A stretch of 34,561 nt of DNA, from contig NZ_CALXGA010000016.1 in assembly GCF_944387725.1 (NCBI RefSeq), positions 1 through 34,561 of the forward strand, given 5' to 3'. Below, one piece after another: positions 15,236 to 21,772 of the stretch; the stretch's first letter is position 1; each line of letters starts with the position of its first letter. Source of the stretch: an uncultured Intestinimonas sp. (GTDB lineage: Bacteria; Bacillota; Clostridia; Oscillospirales; Oscillospiraceae). The notes beneath the pieces are model-generated. The model made no database searches and was not told the origin of the DNA. It worked only from the letters and a program-made list of their open reading frames with translations. Made by a program: the position numbers and the translations under genes.

Positions 15236-15865
15236 ATGACCATCTCAGAGCTGGAGCAGAAATTCATGGACCGCACCCCCGGCCTCACAGGGGTGCGGAA
15301 CCACTACGCGGTGCTGGTCCCCCTGGTGGAGTGGAACAGCCAGACCCACGTTCTCTTCGAGGTCCGGGCCGACACCCTCCGCCGCCAGCCGGGGGAGGTC
15401 TGCTTCCCCGGCGGCCGCATGGAGCCCGGGGAGGGCCCCACGGAGTGCGCCTTCCGGGAGACCTGGGAGGAACTGGGCATCCCGGCCTCCGCCATCCGGC
15501 CCATCGCCCGGCTGGACGGGGTATACCTGCCCTCCGACGGCCTCATGCACCCGGTGCTGGCCCAGGTAGACGCTGGGGCGGTGGTCCACATGATCGCCAG
15601 CGCCGCCGAGGTAAAGGAGACCTTCCTGGTGCCGGCCGGCTTCTTCGCCCAGCACCCCCCCCTGCTCTACCGCTTTCCCCTGGAGCCCAAGGTAGACGAG
15701 GACTTCCCCTATGACCTCATCGGCTTCCCCAAGGGCTACCCCTGGCGGACGGGGATCCATCAGGTCCCCATCTGGACCTACAAGGGCCATGTGATCTGGG
15801 GCCTCACCGCCCGCATCCTCCTGTGGAACCTGGGACGTCAGCCGGAGGGGGGCGGGGCGTCATAG
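15236..15865 (+). CDS. Nudix hydrolase, CoA pyrophosphatase type
   Basis: 209-residue Nudix enzyme. The Nudix box occupies residues 60-82 (GRMEPGEGPTE followed by RETWEELG) with all catalytic Glu residues in place. The preceding RRQPGEVCFPGG matches the extra motif of the NudL/UPF0035 group that cleaves coenzyme A to 4'-phosphopantetheine and 3',5'-ADP. It probably removes oxidised CoA. AAAGGAGG lies just before the ATG. It follows nrdG closely and is followed at once by the methyltransferase gene, making a three-gene operon. Substrate is inferred from the motif only. Confidence 0.9.
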   Translation: MTISELEQKFMDRTPGLTGVRNHYAVLVPLVEWNSQTHVLFEVRADTLRRQPGEVCFPGGRMEPGEGPTECAFRETWEELGIPASAIRPIARLDGVYLPSDGLMHPVLAQVDAGAVVHMIASAAEVKETFLVPAGFFAQHPPLLYRFPLEPKVDEDFPYDLIGFPKGYPWRTGIHQVPIWTYKGHVIWGLTARILLWNLGRQPEGGGAS

Positions 15866-16506
15866 AGCGGGTGGAGCGGCTGGGGCGCTACGTCCTCCTC
15901 CAGTCAGAGGCTGCCTTCCCCCTGGGGAGCGACACCCTGGCCCTGGGGCGGTTTGCCACGGTGCGCCGGGGGTGGCGGGTGTGCGACTTAGGCTGCGGCT
16001 CCGGGGCCCTGGGGCTCCTGCTGCTGGAGCGGGAGGAGACCTTGGCCCTCACCGGGGTGGAGCGGGACCCCGCCGCCGCCGCCCTGGCCCGGAGGACCTT
16101 CGCCCGCAACGGTCTGATCGTCCCGGTGCTCACTGGGGACCTCCGGGACCGGGGGCTCCTGCCCGCCGGGGGTTTCGATCTGGCCGTCTCCAACCCGCCC
16201 TGGTATCCCCTGGGGGCAGGCCCCTCCGGCGGCAGCGCCCGGAGCGAGGAGCGATGTACCCTGGAGGAGCTCTGCGCCGCCGCCGGCCGGCTGGTGCGGA
16301 ACGGGGGGCGCTTCGCCTTGGTCCACCGGCCGGAGCGGCTCCCCGCCCTCTTCGCCGCCCTGGAGGGGAGCGGCTTTGCCCCCAAGCGGATGGCCCTGGT
16401 CCAGCACCGGACAGGCACGCCCCCCTCCGCCGTCCTGCTGGAGGCGGTCCGCCAGGGCCGGCCGGGGCTGGAGGTTCTGCCTACCGTGCTGTTAGAGGAG
16501 CCCTAG
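15823..16506 (+). CDS. TrmN6-like tRNA (adenine-N6)-methyltransferase
   Basis: Class I SAM-dependent methyltransferase of the YfiC/YabB type, expected to methylate N6 of adenine 37 in tRNA-Val. The SAM loop CDLGCGSG is at residues 54-61 and the N6-adenine catalytic motif NPPWY at 124-128. The start is uncertain. GTG 15823 gives 227 residues but overlaps the Nudix gene without a clear ribosome site, and GTG 15871 just after the Nudix stop (211 residues) begins closer to where homologues start. The stop codon TAG at 16504-16506 is the first bases of MITE copy 2. The order trmN6-rsmI-abrB matches Bacillus yabB-rsmI-abrB, here broken by an inserted island. Confidence 0.88.
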   Translation: MEPGTSAGGGRGVIERVERLGRYVLLQSEAAFPLGSDTLALGRFATVRRGWRVCDLGCGSGALGLLLLEREETLALTGVERDPAAAALARRTFARNGLIVPVLTGDLRDRGLLPAGGFDLAVSNPPWYPLGAGPSGGSARSEERCTLEELCAAAGRLVRNGGRFALVHRPERLPALFAALEGSGFAPKRMALVQHRTGTPPSAVLLEAVRQGRPGLEVLPTVLLEEP

Positions 16507-16669
16507 GGCTTGTTTGAAACATGTCAACATGCCCAACCGGCGGGGCTTTTGCCCCCTGGACGGTGCAATTTTTCCTTGCAATCCGCCAGGATTCCTGCGA
16601 AAAAATTGCTTGCCAGCGGCCCAAAATCCCTCGCTGCTGGACACATCGCCATTTTTCAAACAAGCCCTA
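16504..16669. mobile_element. 166-bp palindromic MITE-like element, copy 2
   Basis: Same terminal inverted repeats (TAGGGCTTGTTTGAAA / TTTCAAACAAGCCCTA) and interior as copy 1 with scattered substitutions. Its left end supplies the stop codon of the TrmN6-like gene. Its right end supplies the last codons and TGA stop of the small minus-strand gene next to it. Confidence 0.9.
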
Positions 16670-16847
16670 GCAGGAGGCCGTGGCAGGTGTAAAACCGCAG
16701 AGCGGCGTCAATGTCCGCCCGCTCCTGGGGAGCTGCGGTGCTCTCCATCAGGCTGAAGCGGAACAGGTCTCCATCGTCCTTGGGCTGGAGGCGAATCTCC
16801 GGCTCGATGTAGTGCTCGTAGAGCCAAGTCATAAAGCCGGTCATCAT
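16656..16847 (-). CDS. Small protein of unknown function, C-terminus rewritten by a MITE
   Basis: 63-residue acidic protein (LYEHYIEPEIRL, DDGDLFRFSLMES, DAALRFYTCHG), no family recognised. It has a clear ribosome site (GGAGG seven bases before the tandem ATG ATG at 16847) and a consensus promoter, so it is probably expressed. The final residues LGLV and the stop TGA are read from the end of MITE copy 2, so the natural C-terminus is lost or altered. It is divergent from the XRE regulator gene, which could regulate it. Confidence 0.6.
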   Translation of the reverse strand: MMTGFMTWLYEHYIEPEIRLQPKDDGDLFRFSLMESTAAPQERADIDAALRFYTCHGLLLGLV

Positions 16848-16885
16848 CAGCAGCCTCCAAATACGCATTGTAAATGTGTAATTTT

Positions 16886-16914
16886 ATTATAAACGCAGTT
16901 TTGCTGTGTGCCAA
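16886..16914 (-). promoter_or_regulatory. Promoter of the small gene at 16656-16847
   Basis: Minus strand: TTGGCA (16909-16914), 17-bp spacer, perfect TATAAT (16886-16891). It overlaps the leader region of the divergent XRE gene. Confidence 0.7.
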
Positions 16915-16926
16915 GAGGGAGATCCT

Positions 16927-17154
16927 ATGGAACAGCTTGTAGAGTTCGGAAAACGGCTTAAAGCCCTGCGCCGGGAGAGGAAGCAGACGCAGAGATCCAT
17001 GGGGGAGTTGCTGGGCTGCACAGCCAGCAACTATCAGAAGATTGCGTATGGGCAGATCAATATCCCCATCTCCTCCCTGATGATTTTGGCGGACTACTTT
17101 GAGGTCACCACCGACTACCTCTTAGGCCGCAGCGACCGGCGGCGGGAGGAGTGA
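16927..17154 (+). CDS. XRE-family helix-turn-helix regulator
   Basis: 75-residue single-domain DNA-binding protein. The XRE fold is complete: FGKRLKALRRERKQTQRSMGELLG gives helices 1-2, TASNYQKIAYGQINIPISS the recognition helix and turn, and LADYFEVTTDYLLGRS the last helices. AGAGGGAGATCCT precedes the ATG at 16927. It faces a small gene of unknown function and is followed two bases later by a decayed paralogue. Such tiny regulators are common in accessory islands; the target is unknown. Confidence 0.88.
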   Translation: MEQLVEFGKRLKALRRERKQTQRSMGELLGCTASNYQKIAYGQINIPISSLMILADYFEVTTDYLLGRSDRRREE

Positions 17155-17155
17155 G

Positions 17156-17395
17156 ATGGACTTTGCCGGCGTTTCCGCCCGGCTCCGGGCCCTCCGCCAG
17201 GAGCAGCACTTAACCCAGGAGGTGCTGGCCGGACGCCTGGGGGTGACCACCGACGATCTCCTGGGCCGCAGCAGCGGGCGGGCGGCACAGGACCCACGCC
17301 AGAGCACCCAGTTCAGCACAAAGCCGAGCCAGCCCGCAGAACCCGCGCCGGGCACACTGCCAGGCGAGCAGCACTATCAGGCGGCGGGCGGATAA
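17156..17395 (+). pseudogene. Internally deleted XRE regulator remnant
   Basis: The reading frame begins with a normal XRE N-terminus (SARLRALRQEQHLTQEVLAGRLGV) and jumps straight to TTDDLLGRS, the end of the domain. About 28 residues with the recognition helix are missing, compared with the intact neighbour. The deletion could come from recombination between the two similar Gly-Val-Thr codings. After LGRSSG the sequence is Pro/Gln/Ala-rich and looks non-coding. It is unlikely to bind DNA. ATG at 17156, two bases after the stop of the intact gene. Confidence 0.55.
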
Positions 17396-17509
17396 AACAA
17401 CAGACCCATCCCCGCGCCGCAGACTCAGGCCGTAACGGCCGGAAGGGGTCCCCATATTCATACGAAAGATGTCAGCCGCCGTATACGTCCACAAACGGCT
17501 CCGAAGACC

Positions 17510-17730
17510 GGCCCCTTCGGGGGCCCCGCAAAAGCGCAGCTTTTGTGGGGAGAGGAAGAACAAATGGAGTGGAGCGGATGTCCCCCGCAGGGGGACGGAG
17601 CGAAGCGAAATTTGTTCTGACGAGGAGGCAAGGCCCGTTTCTTTTTCCGCAGAAAAAGAAACGGTTCCTGCCCTGCGGCGGAGCCGCAAATCCGCTCCGG
17701 CGGGACGCCGGACCCCAAGGGCGGGCCCTT
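17510..17730. repeat. Array of short perfect hairpins
   Basis: At least seven inverted repeats with 2-4-nt loops lie in 221 bases. They are GGCCCC-TTCG (17510-17525), CCCCGCAAAAGC-GCA (17524-17550), GTCCCCC-GCA (17580-17596), a 13-bp CCGTTTCTTTTTC-CGCA (17635-17664), TGCGGC-GGA (17674-17688), CCGGCG-GGA (17697-17711) and AAGGGC-GG (17717-17730). Open frames exist on both strands because of the symmetry, but none has a ribosome site or a protein-like composition. The flanking 17396-17509 holds one more small hairpin (GGCCG-TAA-CGGCC, 17428-17440) and no gene. Confidence 0.75.
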
Positions 17731-17788
17731 GACCGCTATGAGACAGGCGTGAGGGCCCATCTATAGACCATTGACAGGAGGCAGCGCC

Positions 17789-18634
17789 ATGTCCGGAACC
17801 CTCTATCTGGTCCCCACCCCCATCGGCAACCTGGGGGACCTCTCCCCCCGGGCGGCCGGGACCCTGGCGGCGGTGGACTTCATCGCCGCCGAGGACACCC
17901 GGGTGACCTTGAAGCTCCTCAACCACCTGGGGCTCAAGAAGCCCATGGTCAGCTACTACCGCCACAACACGGAATCCCGGGGGGAGGCGGTGCTCCAGCG
18001 CATTCTGGCGGGGGAGAACTGCGCTCTGGTCACCGACGCCGGCACCCCCGCCATCAGCGACCCGGGGGAGGAGCTGGTGCGGGCCTGCGCCCAGGCCGGG
18101 GCGCCGGTGGTGTCCATTCCGGGGCCCTGCGCCCTCATCACCGCCCTGGCCGCCTCTGGACTCCCCACCGGGCGGTTCACCTTCGAGGGCTTCCTGCCCA
18201 TGAACCGCAAGAACCGCCAGGCCCATCTGGACAGCCTCCGGGGGGAGGGGCGGACCATGCTCTTCTACGAGGCCCCCCACAAGCTCCCCGCCACCCTCCG
18301 GGACCTCCGGGACGCCTTCGGTCCGGACCGGCCCGTGGCCCTGTGCCGGGAGCTCACCAAGCTCCACGAGGAGATCCGCCGCACCACCCTGGGGGAGGCG
18401 GCGGATTGGTACGAGGCCAACCCGCCCAAGGGGGAATTCGTGCTGGTGGTCCAGGGGGAGCAAGCGCCCCCACCGGAGGCCCCGGACCTGGAGGCGGGTC
18501 TGGAGCGGGTGGCCGCCCTGCGGGCGGAGGGCCTCTCCCTCCGAGACGCCGCCCGGCAGGCCGCCCGGGAGCTGGGTCTGGCCCGAAACGCCCTCTACCA
18601 GGCGGCCCTGGGGGAGACAGCGCGGATGCCCTGA
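17789..18634 (+). CDS. rsmI: 16S rRNA (cytidine-1402-2'-O)-methyltransferase
   Basis: SAM-dependent methyltransferase of the tetrapyrrole-methylase fold that 2'-O-methylates C1402 in the decoding centre of 16S rRNA. The 281-residue protein begins GTLYLVPTPIGNLGDLSPRA and carries AAEDTR, VTDAGTPAISDPG and VSIPGPCA, all rsmI signatures. A C-terminal helical extension ends ARELGLARNALYQAAL, as in the family. The start ATG 17789 follows CAGGAGG. A further in-frame start at 17771 has no ribosome site. It is convergent with abrB as in Bacillus. Confidence 0.97.
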   Translation: MSGTLYLVPTPIGNLGDLSPRAAGTLAAVDFIAAEDTRVTLKLLNHLGLKKPMVSYYRHNTESRGEAVLQRILAGENCALVTDAGTPAISDPGEELVRACAQAGAPVVSIPGPCALITALAASGLPTGRFTFEGFLPMNRKNRQAHLDSLRGEGRTMLFYEAPHKLPATLRDLRDAFGPDRPVALCRELTKLHEEIRRTTLGEAADWYEANPPKGEFVLVVQGEQAPPPEAPDLEAGLERVAALRAEGLSLRDAARQAARELGLARNALYQAALGETARMP

Positions 18635-18659
18635 TTTGTAATATTCTGGCATGCCAATG

Positions 18660-18773
18660 CTATACATTTTGTATAACGAACCATTCGGCATCTGACTGCT
18701 GAAGAAACCGAAAAGCCGTTGATTTACGCAGCATGGATGCACAATTATTTCTAAAACAGATGAAATCACCCAT
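18660..18773 (-). other. Low-GC spacer with a possible short reading frame
   Basis: An AT-richer patch between rsmI and its terminator holds a 37-codon frame on the minus strand (MGDFICFRNN to WFVIQNV) without a clear ribosome site. It also holds two small palindromes (TGGCATGCCA; TATACA-TTT-TGTATA at 18661-18675). Its base composition differs from the surroundings, so it may be a remnant of transferred DNA. No function can be given. Confidence 0.25.
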
Positions 18774-18780
18774 TTTTAAA

Positions 18781-18820
18781 CGGCTTCCACCGCCGCCGGG
18801 ACCGGGGGCGGTGGAAGCCG
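18781..18820. terminator. GC-rich hairpin downstream of rsmI
   Basis: A perfect 14-bp stem CGGCTTCCACCGCC/GGCGGTGGAAGCCG (18781-18794 with 18807-18820) with a 12-nt loop and no good T-run on either side. It may assist the stronger terminator just beyond it. Confidence 0.45.
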
Positions 18821-18825
18821 GATGG

Positions 18826-18871
18826 CAAAAAAGATGCTGAAACGGAAGCCCCGTCTCAGCGTCTCTTTTTT
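18826..18871. terminator. Bidirectional terminator between rsmI and abrB
   Basis: AGATGCTGAAACGG (18832-18845) pairs with CCGTCTCAGCGTCT (18851-18864) with one mismatch and a 5-nt loop. Six T follow on the plus strand, and six T on the minus strand. It serves both convergent genes; MITE copy 3 now separates it from abrB. Confidence 0.85.
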
Positions 18872-18882
18872 CGCGCACAGCT

Positions 18883-19047
18883 TAGGGCTTGTTTGAAACA
18901 TGTCAACATGCCCAACCGGCGGGTCTTTTGCCCCTGGACGGCGCAATTTTTCCTTGAAATCCGCCAGGATTCCTGGGTCAAAATTGCTTGCCAGCGGCCC
19001 AAAATCCCTCGCCGCTGAGCACATCGCCAATTTTCAAACAAGCCCTA
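18883..19047. mobile_element. 165-bp palindromic MITE-like element, copy 3
   Basis: Same ends as copies 1 and 2 and one base shorter. That difference breaks the minus-strand open frame which the other copies keep (it ends FKQALS instead of FQTSP). Its right end supplies the TAG stop codon of abrB. Confidence 0.9.
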
Positions 19048-19287
19048 CTTGTTCATCAGCTCGCGGATGCAGTTGGGACAGACATTTTTGCCCTTGAAAT
19101 TGATAACATCCTTGGCGTCATCACAGAAAATACAGGCAGGTTGGTACTTTTTCAGTACAATAGAGGCTCCGTCCACATAAATTTCCAAAGAATCCTTTTC
19201 CGCAATGTCCAGGGTGCGGCGCAGCTCGATGGGCAGCACAATGCGGCCCAGTTCGTCCACCTTACGTACAATACCGGTTGATTTCAT
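19045..19287 (-). CDS. abrB: AbrB/SpoVT-type transition-state regulator with a four-cysteine tail
   Basis: 80-residue homodimeric DNA-binding protein that represses stationary-phase and sporulation genes during growth. The N-terminal swapped-hairpin domain KSTGIVRKVDELGRIVLPIELRRTL is almost the Bacillus AbrB sequence, followed by KDSLEIYVD. Unlike Bacillus AbrB, the C-terminus carries Cys52, Cys55, Cys70 and Cys73 (CIFC and CPNC), a probable zinc ribbon. ATG 19287 was chosen because the protein-like sequence starts there; AAGGAG lies 13 bases upstream. The stop codon TAG is provided by MITE copy 3. A perfect-consensus promoter drives it. Confidence 0.94.
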   Translation of the reverse strand: MKSTGIVRKVDELGRIVLPIELRRTLDIAEKDSLEIYVDGASIVLKKYQPACIFCDDAKDVINFKGKNVCPNCIRELMNK

Positions 19288-19356
19288 AATTGCGATCAAG
19301 CTCCTTCCCAGATAACGGCGCCTACCTGTGTGTAGAACGACCAATATCTGACAACT

Positions 19357-19384
19357 ATTATAACACGGCGTATAGAATTGTCAA
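19357..19384 (-). promoter_or_regulatory. Strong sigma-A promoter of abrB
   Basis: Minus strand: perfect TTGACA (19379-19384), 16-bp spacer, perfect TATAAT (19357-19362). The leader is about 60 nt. Confidence 0.82.
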
Positions 19385-19496
19385 TCGAAATCTGGAAATT
19401 CTTCAGATATTTTGGCGATAAACGGTATTTGGGGAAAGGCATGTTCTGCGGCGGGCGGGCGTATAAATGGGGACAAAGGGGGCGGGTGAAGTGGCG

Positions 19497-20069
19497 ATGA
19501 CGGCAATCTGGACCGGGATGGTGCTCCTCTCCATCCTGTGCGGACTGGCTACAGGGCGGGCTCCGGCGGTGGCGGCGGCGGCCATGGAAGGGGCGGCCGC
19601 CGGGGTAGAGCTGTGCCTGTCCATGGCGGGGGTTCTCTGCCTGTGGATGGGGGTGGTGGAAGTGATGAAGCGCTCCGGGCTCTCGGAAAAGCTCTCCCGG
19701 CTCCTCCGGCCTCTGCTGGGGCGGCTCTACCCCAGCTTCGCAAGGGACCGGGAGGTGATGGACGCCCTCTCGGCCAACGTGTCGGCCAACCTCCTGGGGC
19801 TGGGCAACGCCGCCACCCCCCTGGGGCTGGAGGCCGCCCGGAAGATGTGCCGCCGGAGCCCCGGGACGGCCTCCGACGATCTGTGTATGCTGGTGGTGTG
19901 CAACACGGCCTCCATCCAGCTCCTGCCCACCACGGTGGCGGCGGTGCGGGCGGGAGCGGGCTGCGCCAGGCCCTTTGACATCCTCCCGGCGGTGTGGCTG
20001 GCCTCGGCCCTGTCGGTGACGGCGGGCATTCTGGCGGCCAAATTCTTTTCCAAAGTCTGGAGGCGGTGA
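19497..20069 (+). CDS. spmA: Spore maturation protein A
   Basis: Integral membrane protein needed with SpmB for dehydration of the spore core. The protein (190 residues from ATG 19497) has a nucleoside-recognition (Gate) type fold with hydrophobic helices. It carries the conserved MAGVLCLWMGVVEVMKRSGL, LSANVSANLLGLGNAATPLG and CNTASIQLLPTTV segments. The exact start is open: GTG 19491 and ATG 19467 are in frame, and the ribosome site GGGTGAAG is weak. In Bacillus spmA is expressed under sigma-E; no clear sporulation promoter could be read here. It is transcribed divergently from abrB and followed three bases later by spmB. Confidence 0.94.
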   Translation: MTAIWTGMVLLSILCGLATGRAPAVAAAAMEGAAAGVELCLSMAGVLCLWMGVVEVMKRSGLSEKLSRLLRPLLGRLYPSFARDREVMDALSANVSANLLGLGNAATPLGLEAARKMCRRSPGTASDDLCMLVVCNTASIQLLPTTVAAVRAGAGCARPFDILPAVWLASALSVTAGILAAKFFSKVWRR

Positions 20070-20071
20070 GG

Positions 20072-20596
20072 ATGGCGCTGCTGCTGGATATGACGGCGCC
20101 GGTGCTCATCGCGTCGGTGGCCCTCTACGGGATGTTCCGGCGGGTGGATGTCTACGGGGCCATGGTCCAGGGGGCGGCGGACGGCCTGGGGGTCCTCCTG
20201 CGGATTGTGCCCTCCCTCATCGCCCTGCTGACGGCGGTTTACATGCTCCGGGCCTCCGGGGCCCTGGAGCTGGCCGCCGGGGCCCTGGCTCCGGTGCTGG
20301 AGGCTCTGGGCATCCCCCCGGAGACGGTGGGCCTCCTGCTGGTCCGCCCGGTGAGCGGCAGCGCCGCCCTGGGGGTGGGGGCCGACCTCATCACCACCTA
20401 CGGCCCCGACTCCCTGGTGGGCCGGACGGCCGCAGTGATGCTGGGCTCCACTGAGACCACCTTCTACACCATCGCCGTCTACTTCGGGGCGGCGGGCATC
20501 GTCAAGACCCGCTACGCCGTCCCCGCCGCCCTGTGCGCCGACCTCACCGGCTTCCTGGCCGCCTCCTGGGCGGTGCGGCTGCTGTTTGGGGCGTGA
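20072..20596 (+). CDS. spmB: Spore maturation protein B
   Basis: 174-residue membrane partner of SpmA, also of the Gate fold. The family features are the VRPVSGSAALGV segment, TTYGPDSLVGRTAAVMLGSTETTFYT and IVKTRYAVPAALCAD near the end. ATG 20072 follows GGAGGCGGTGAGG, and the spacing from the spmA stop means the two are coupled. A 20-bp hairpin terminator closes the operon. The presence of both genes shows the host is a spore former or recently descended from one. Confidence 0.96.
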   Translation: MALLLDMTAPVLIASVALYGMFRRVDVYGAMVQGAADGLGVLLRIVPSLIALLTAVYMLRASGALELAAGALAPVLEALGIPPETVGLLLVRPVSGSAALGVGADLITTYGPDSLVGRTAAVMLGSTETTFYTIAVYFGAAGIVKTRYAVPAALCADLTGFLAASWAVRLLFGA

Positions 20597-20623
20597 GGGT
20601 CCGCCGGTACAGGGCGGAGAGGC

Positions 20624-20675
20624 GCAAACGCCGCCGGACCGCAGCAGGATGCGGTCCGGCGGCATTTGCCGTTTT
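20624..20675 (+). terminator. Terminator of spmAB
   Basis: A 20-bp stem with one mismatch (20624-20643 with 20650-20669; core CGCCGGACCGCA) and a 6-nt loop is followed by CGTTTTACC. It can also act for the convergent lipoprotein gene. Confidence 0.75.
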
Positions 20676-20722
20676 ACCCGAAGATGTTTGCGGCCCCTGC
20701 AATAAGGCGGCGGGCGTTCTGT

Positions 20723-21235
20723 CTATTCGCCCGCCGGGGCGCTGGGGCTCCGGGTGAGGTCCAGGCCCTGGTCTCCGATGTCCACGGAGCCGTCCTTGAG
20801 GGACAGGAAGGGGGAGAATGTTACCGTCTCTTCCCCGTAGGTCAGGCGGATGACGGCGTCCGGGAAGATATCGCTGACATTACACTGGAGGAGAAAGGGC
20901 CGGCAGTCCGGGTCCTCGTAGATCAGAATGGGCTCGGAGGGCTCCAGTTCGTTGCGGTACAGGGAGAGGGTCATGCCGGAGTACCGGGGGATAATCAGGT
21001 AGTAGTCCCCGCCGGAGAGGTAGTGGACCGGGAGCTGGGCGCTGTCCAGATATTGCTCCACATAGTAGTCCAGTCCGCTGGGCTCCTGATAGCCTAGATA
21101 GGCTGCGGCGTAATACTGGCCCTCCGTAAAGGGGATGGCGTCCCGTTTGCTGGATGCCTGGGACGGCACGGAGCAGCCGGAGAGCAGGCCCAGGCAGACC
21201 AGCAGCGGCAGAAAAGATACAACAGCTTTTTTCAT
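20723..21235 (-). CDS. Predicted lipoprotein of unknown function
   Basis: 170-residue exported protein. The first 20 residues form a signal peptide (MKK followed by a hydrophobic core) ending in the lipobox LLSGC with the lipidated Cys21. The mature part has an acidic, Tyr-rich sequence (YYAAAYLGYQEPSGLDYYVEQYLD) with no recognised domain. GGAAAGAGGGGAG precedes the ATG. It is anchored on the outside of the membrane. The GNAT gene ends 29 bases upstream of its start, on the same strand. Confidence 0.7.
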   Translation of the reverse strand: MKKAVVSFLPLLVCLGLLSGCSVPSQASSKRDAIPFTEGQYYAAAYLGYQEPSGLDYYVEQYLDSAQLPVHYLSGGDYYLIIPRYSGMTLSLYRNELEPSEPILIYEDPDCRPFLLQCNVSDIFPDAVIRLTYGEETVTFSPFLSLKDGSVDIGDQGLDLTRSPSAPAGE

Positions 21236-21264
21236 TGAACTCCCCTCTTTCCGAGGGCTCCAGC

Positions 21265-21735
21265 CTACAGAAGGGCCTCCATGGTGACCTTCAGGGGCTT
21301 GAGGCCCATCTTCTCGTAGAAGCGGGCGGCGGTCTGGTTCAGGCTCCAGACATTCAGGGTGACGTGGTAGCAGCCGCTCGTCCGGGCGGTTTCCCGGACA
21401 TGTTCATAGAGCGCCCGTCCGATATGCTCCCCCCGGCGGACCTGGTCCACGCACAGGTCGTCGATGTAGAGGGCCTTCCGGGGCTGGAGGCTGCTCTCTC
21501 CGTTGGGCTGCTGGCAGATGCAGAAGGCGTAGCCCTGGACCACGTCCGCCCCGTCCACCGCCACGAAGACCGGGCGGCTTGCGTCCTGGAGGATGGCGCG
21601 CAGGTCCTCCGCCCGGTACTTGGTGTTTTCGCCCGCGAAGAGGTCGGGGCGGCCCTGGACGTGGATGGCCTGGACCTGGGTCAGGAGCTCCAGCAGCCGG
21701 CCGATGTCTTTCTCTTCCGCATTTCTCACGATCAT
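21265..21735 (-). CDS. GNAT-family N-acetyltransferase
   Basis: 156-residue acetyl-CoA-dependent acetyltransferase. The N-terminal RNAEEKDIGRLLELL, the central YIDDLCVDQVRRGEHIGRALYEHV with the acetyl-CoA pyrophosphate loop (RRGEHIGRA) and the late LNVWSLNQTAARFYEKMGL are canonical GNAT motifs. ATG 21735 follows GGGAGTG. The upstream in-frame extension is Arg/Pro-rich and overlaps the transporter gene, so it is not used. Substrate unknown. Confidence 0.9.
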   Translation of the reverse strand: MIVRNAEEKDIGRLLELLTQVQAIHVQGRPDLFAGENTKYRAEDLRAILQDASRPVFVAVDGADVVQGYAFCICQQPNGESSLQPRKALYIDDLCVDQVRRGEHIGRALYEHVRETARTSGCYHVTLNVWSLNQTAARFYEKMGLKPLKVTMEALL

Positions 21736-21772
21736 GACGATATCACTCCCTTTGGTTCCGGGAGGCGCAGGG

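Noticed and set aside
17469..17766. Small plus- and minus-strand frames in the hairpin array as genes
   Set aside because: Symmetry of the hairpins keeps several frames open at once; no ribosome sites and no protein-like pattern.
17210..18769. Minus-strand 519-codon frame across rsmI
   Set aside because: Antisense shadow of rsmI; Gly/Val/Leu-rich with no motifs.
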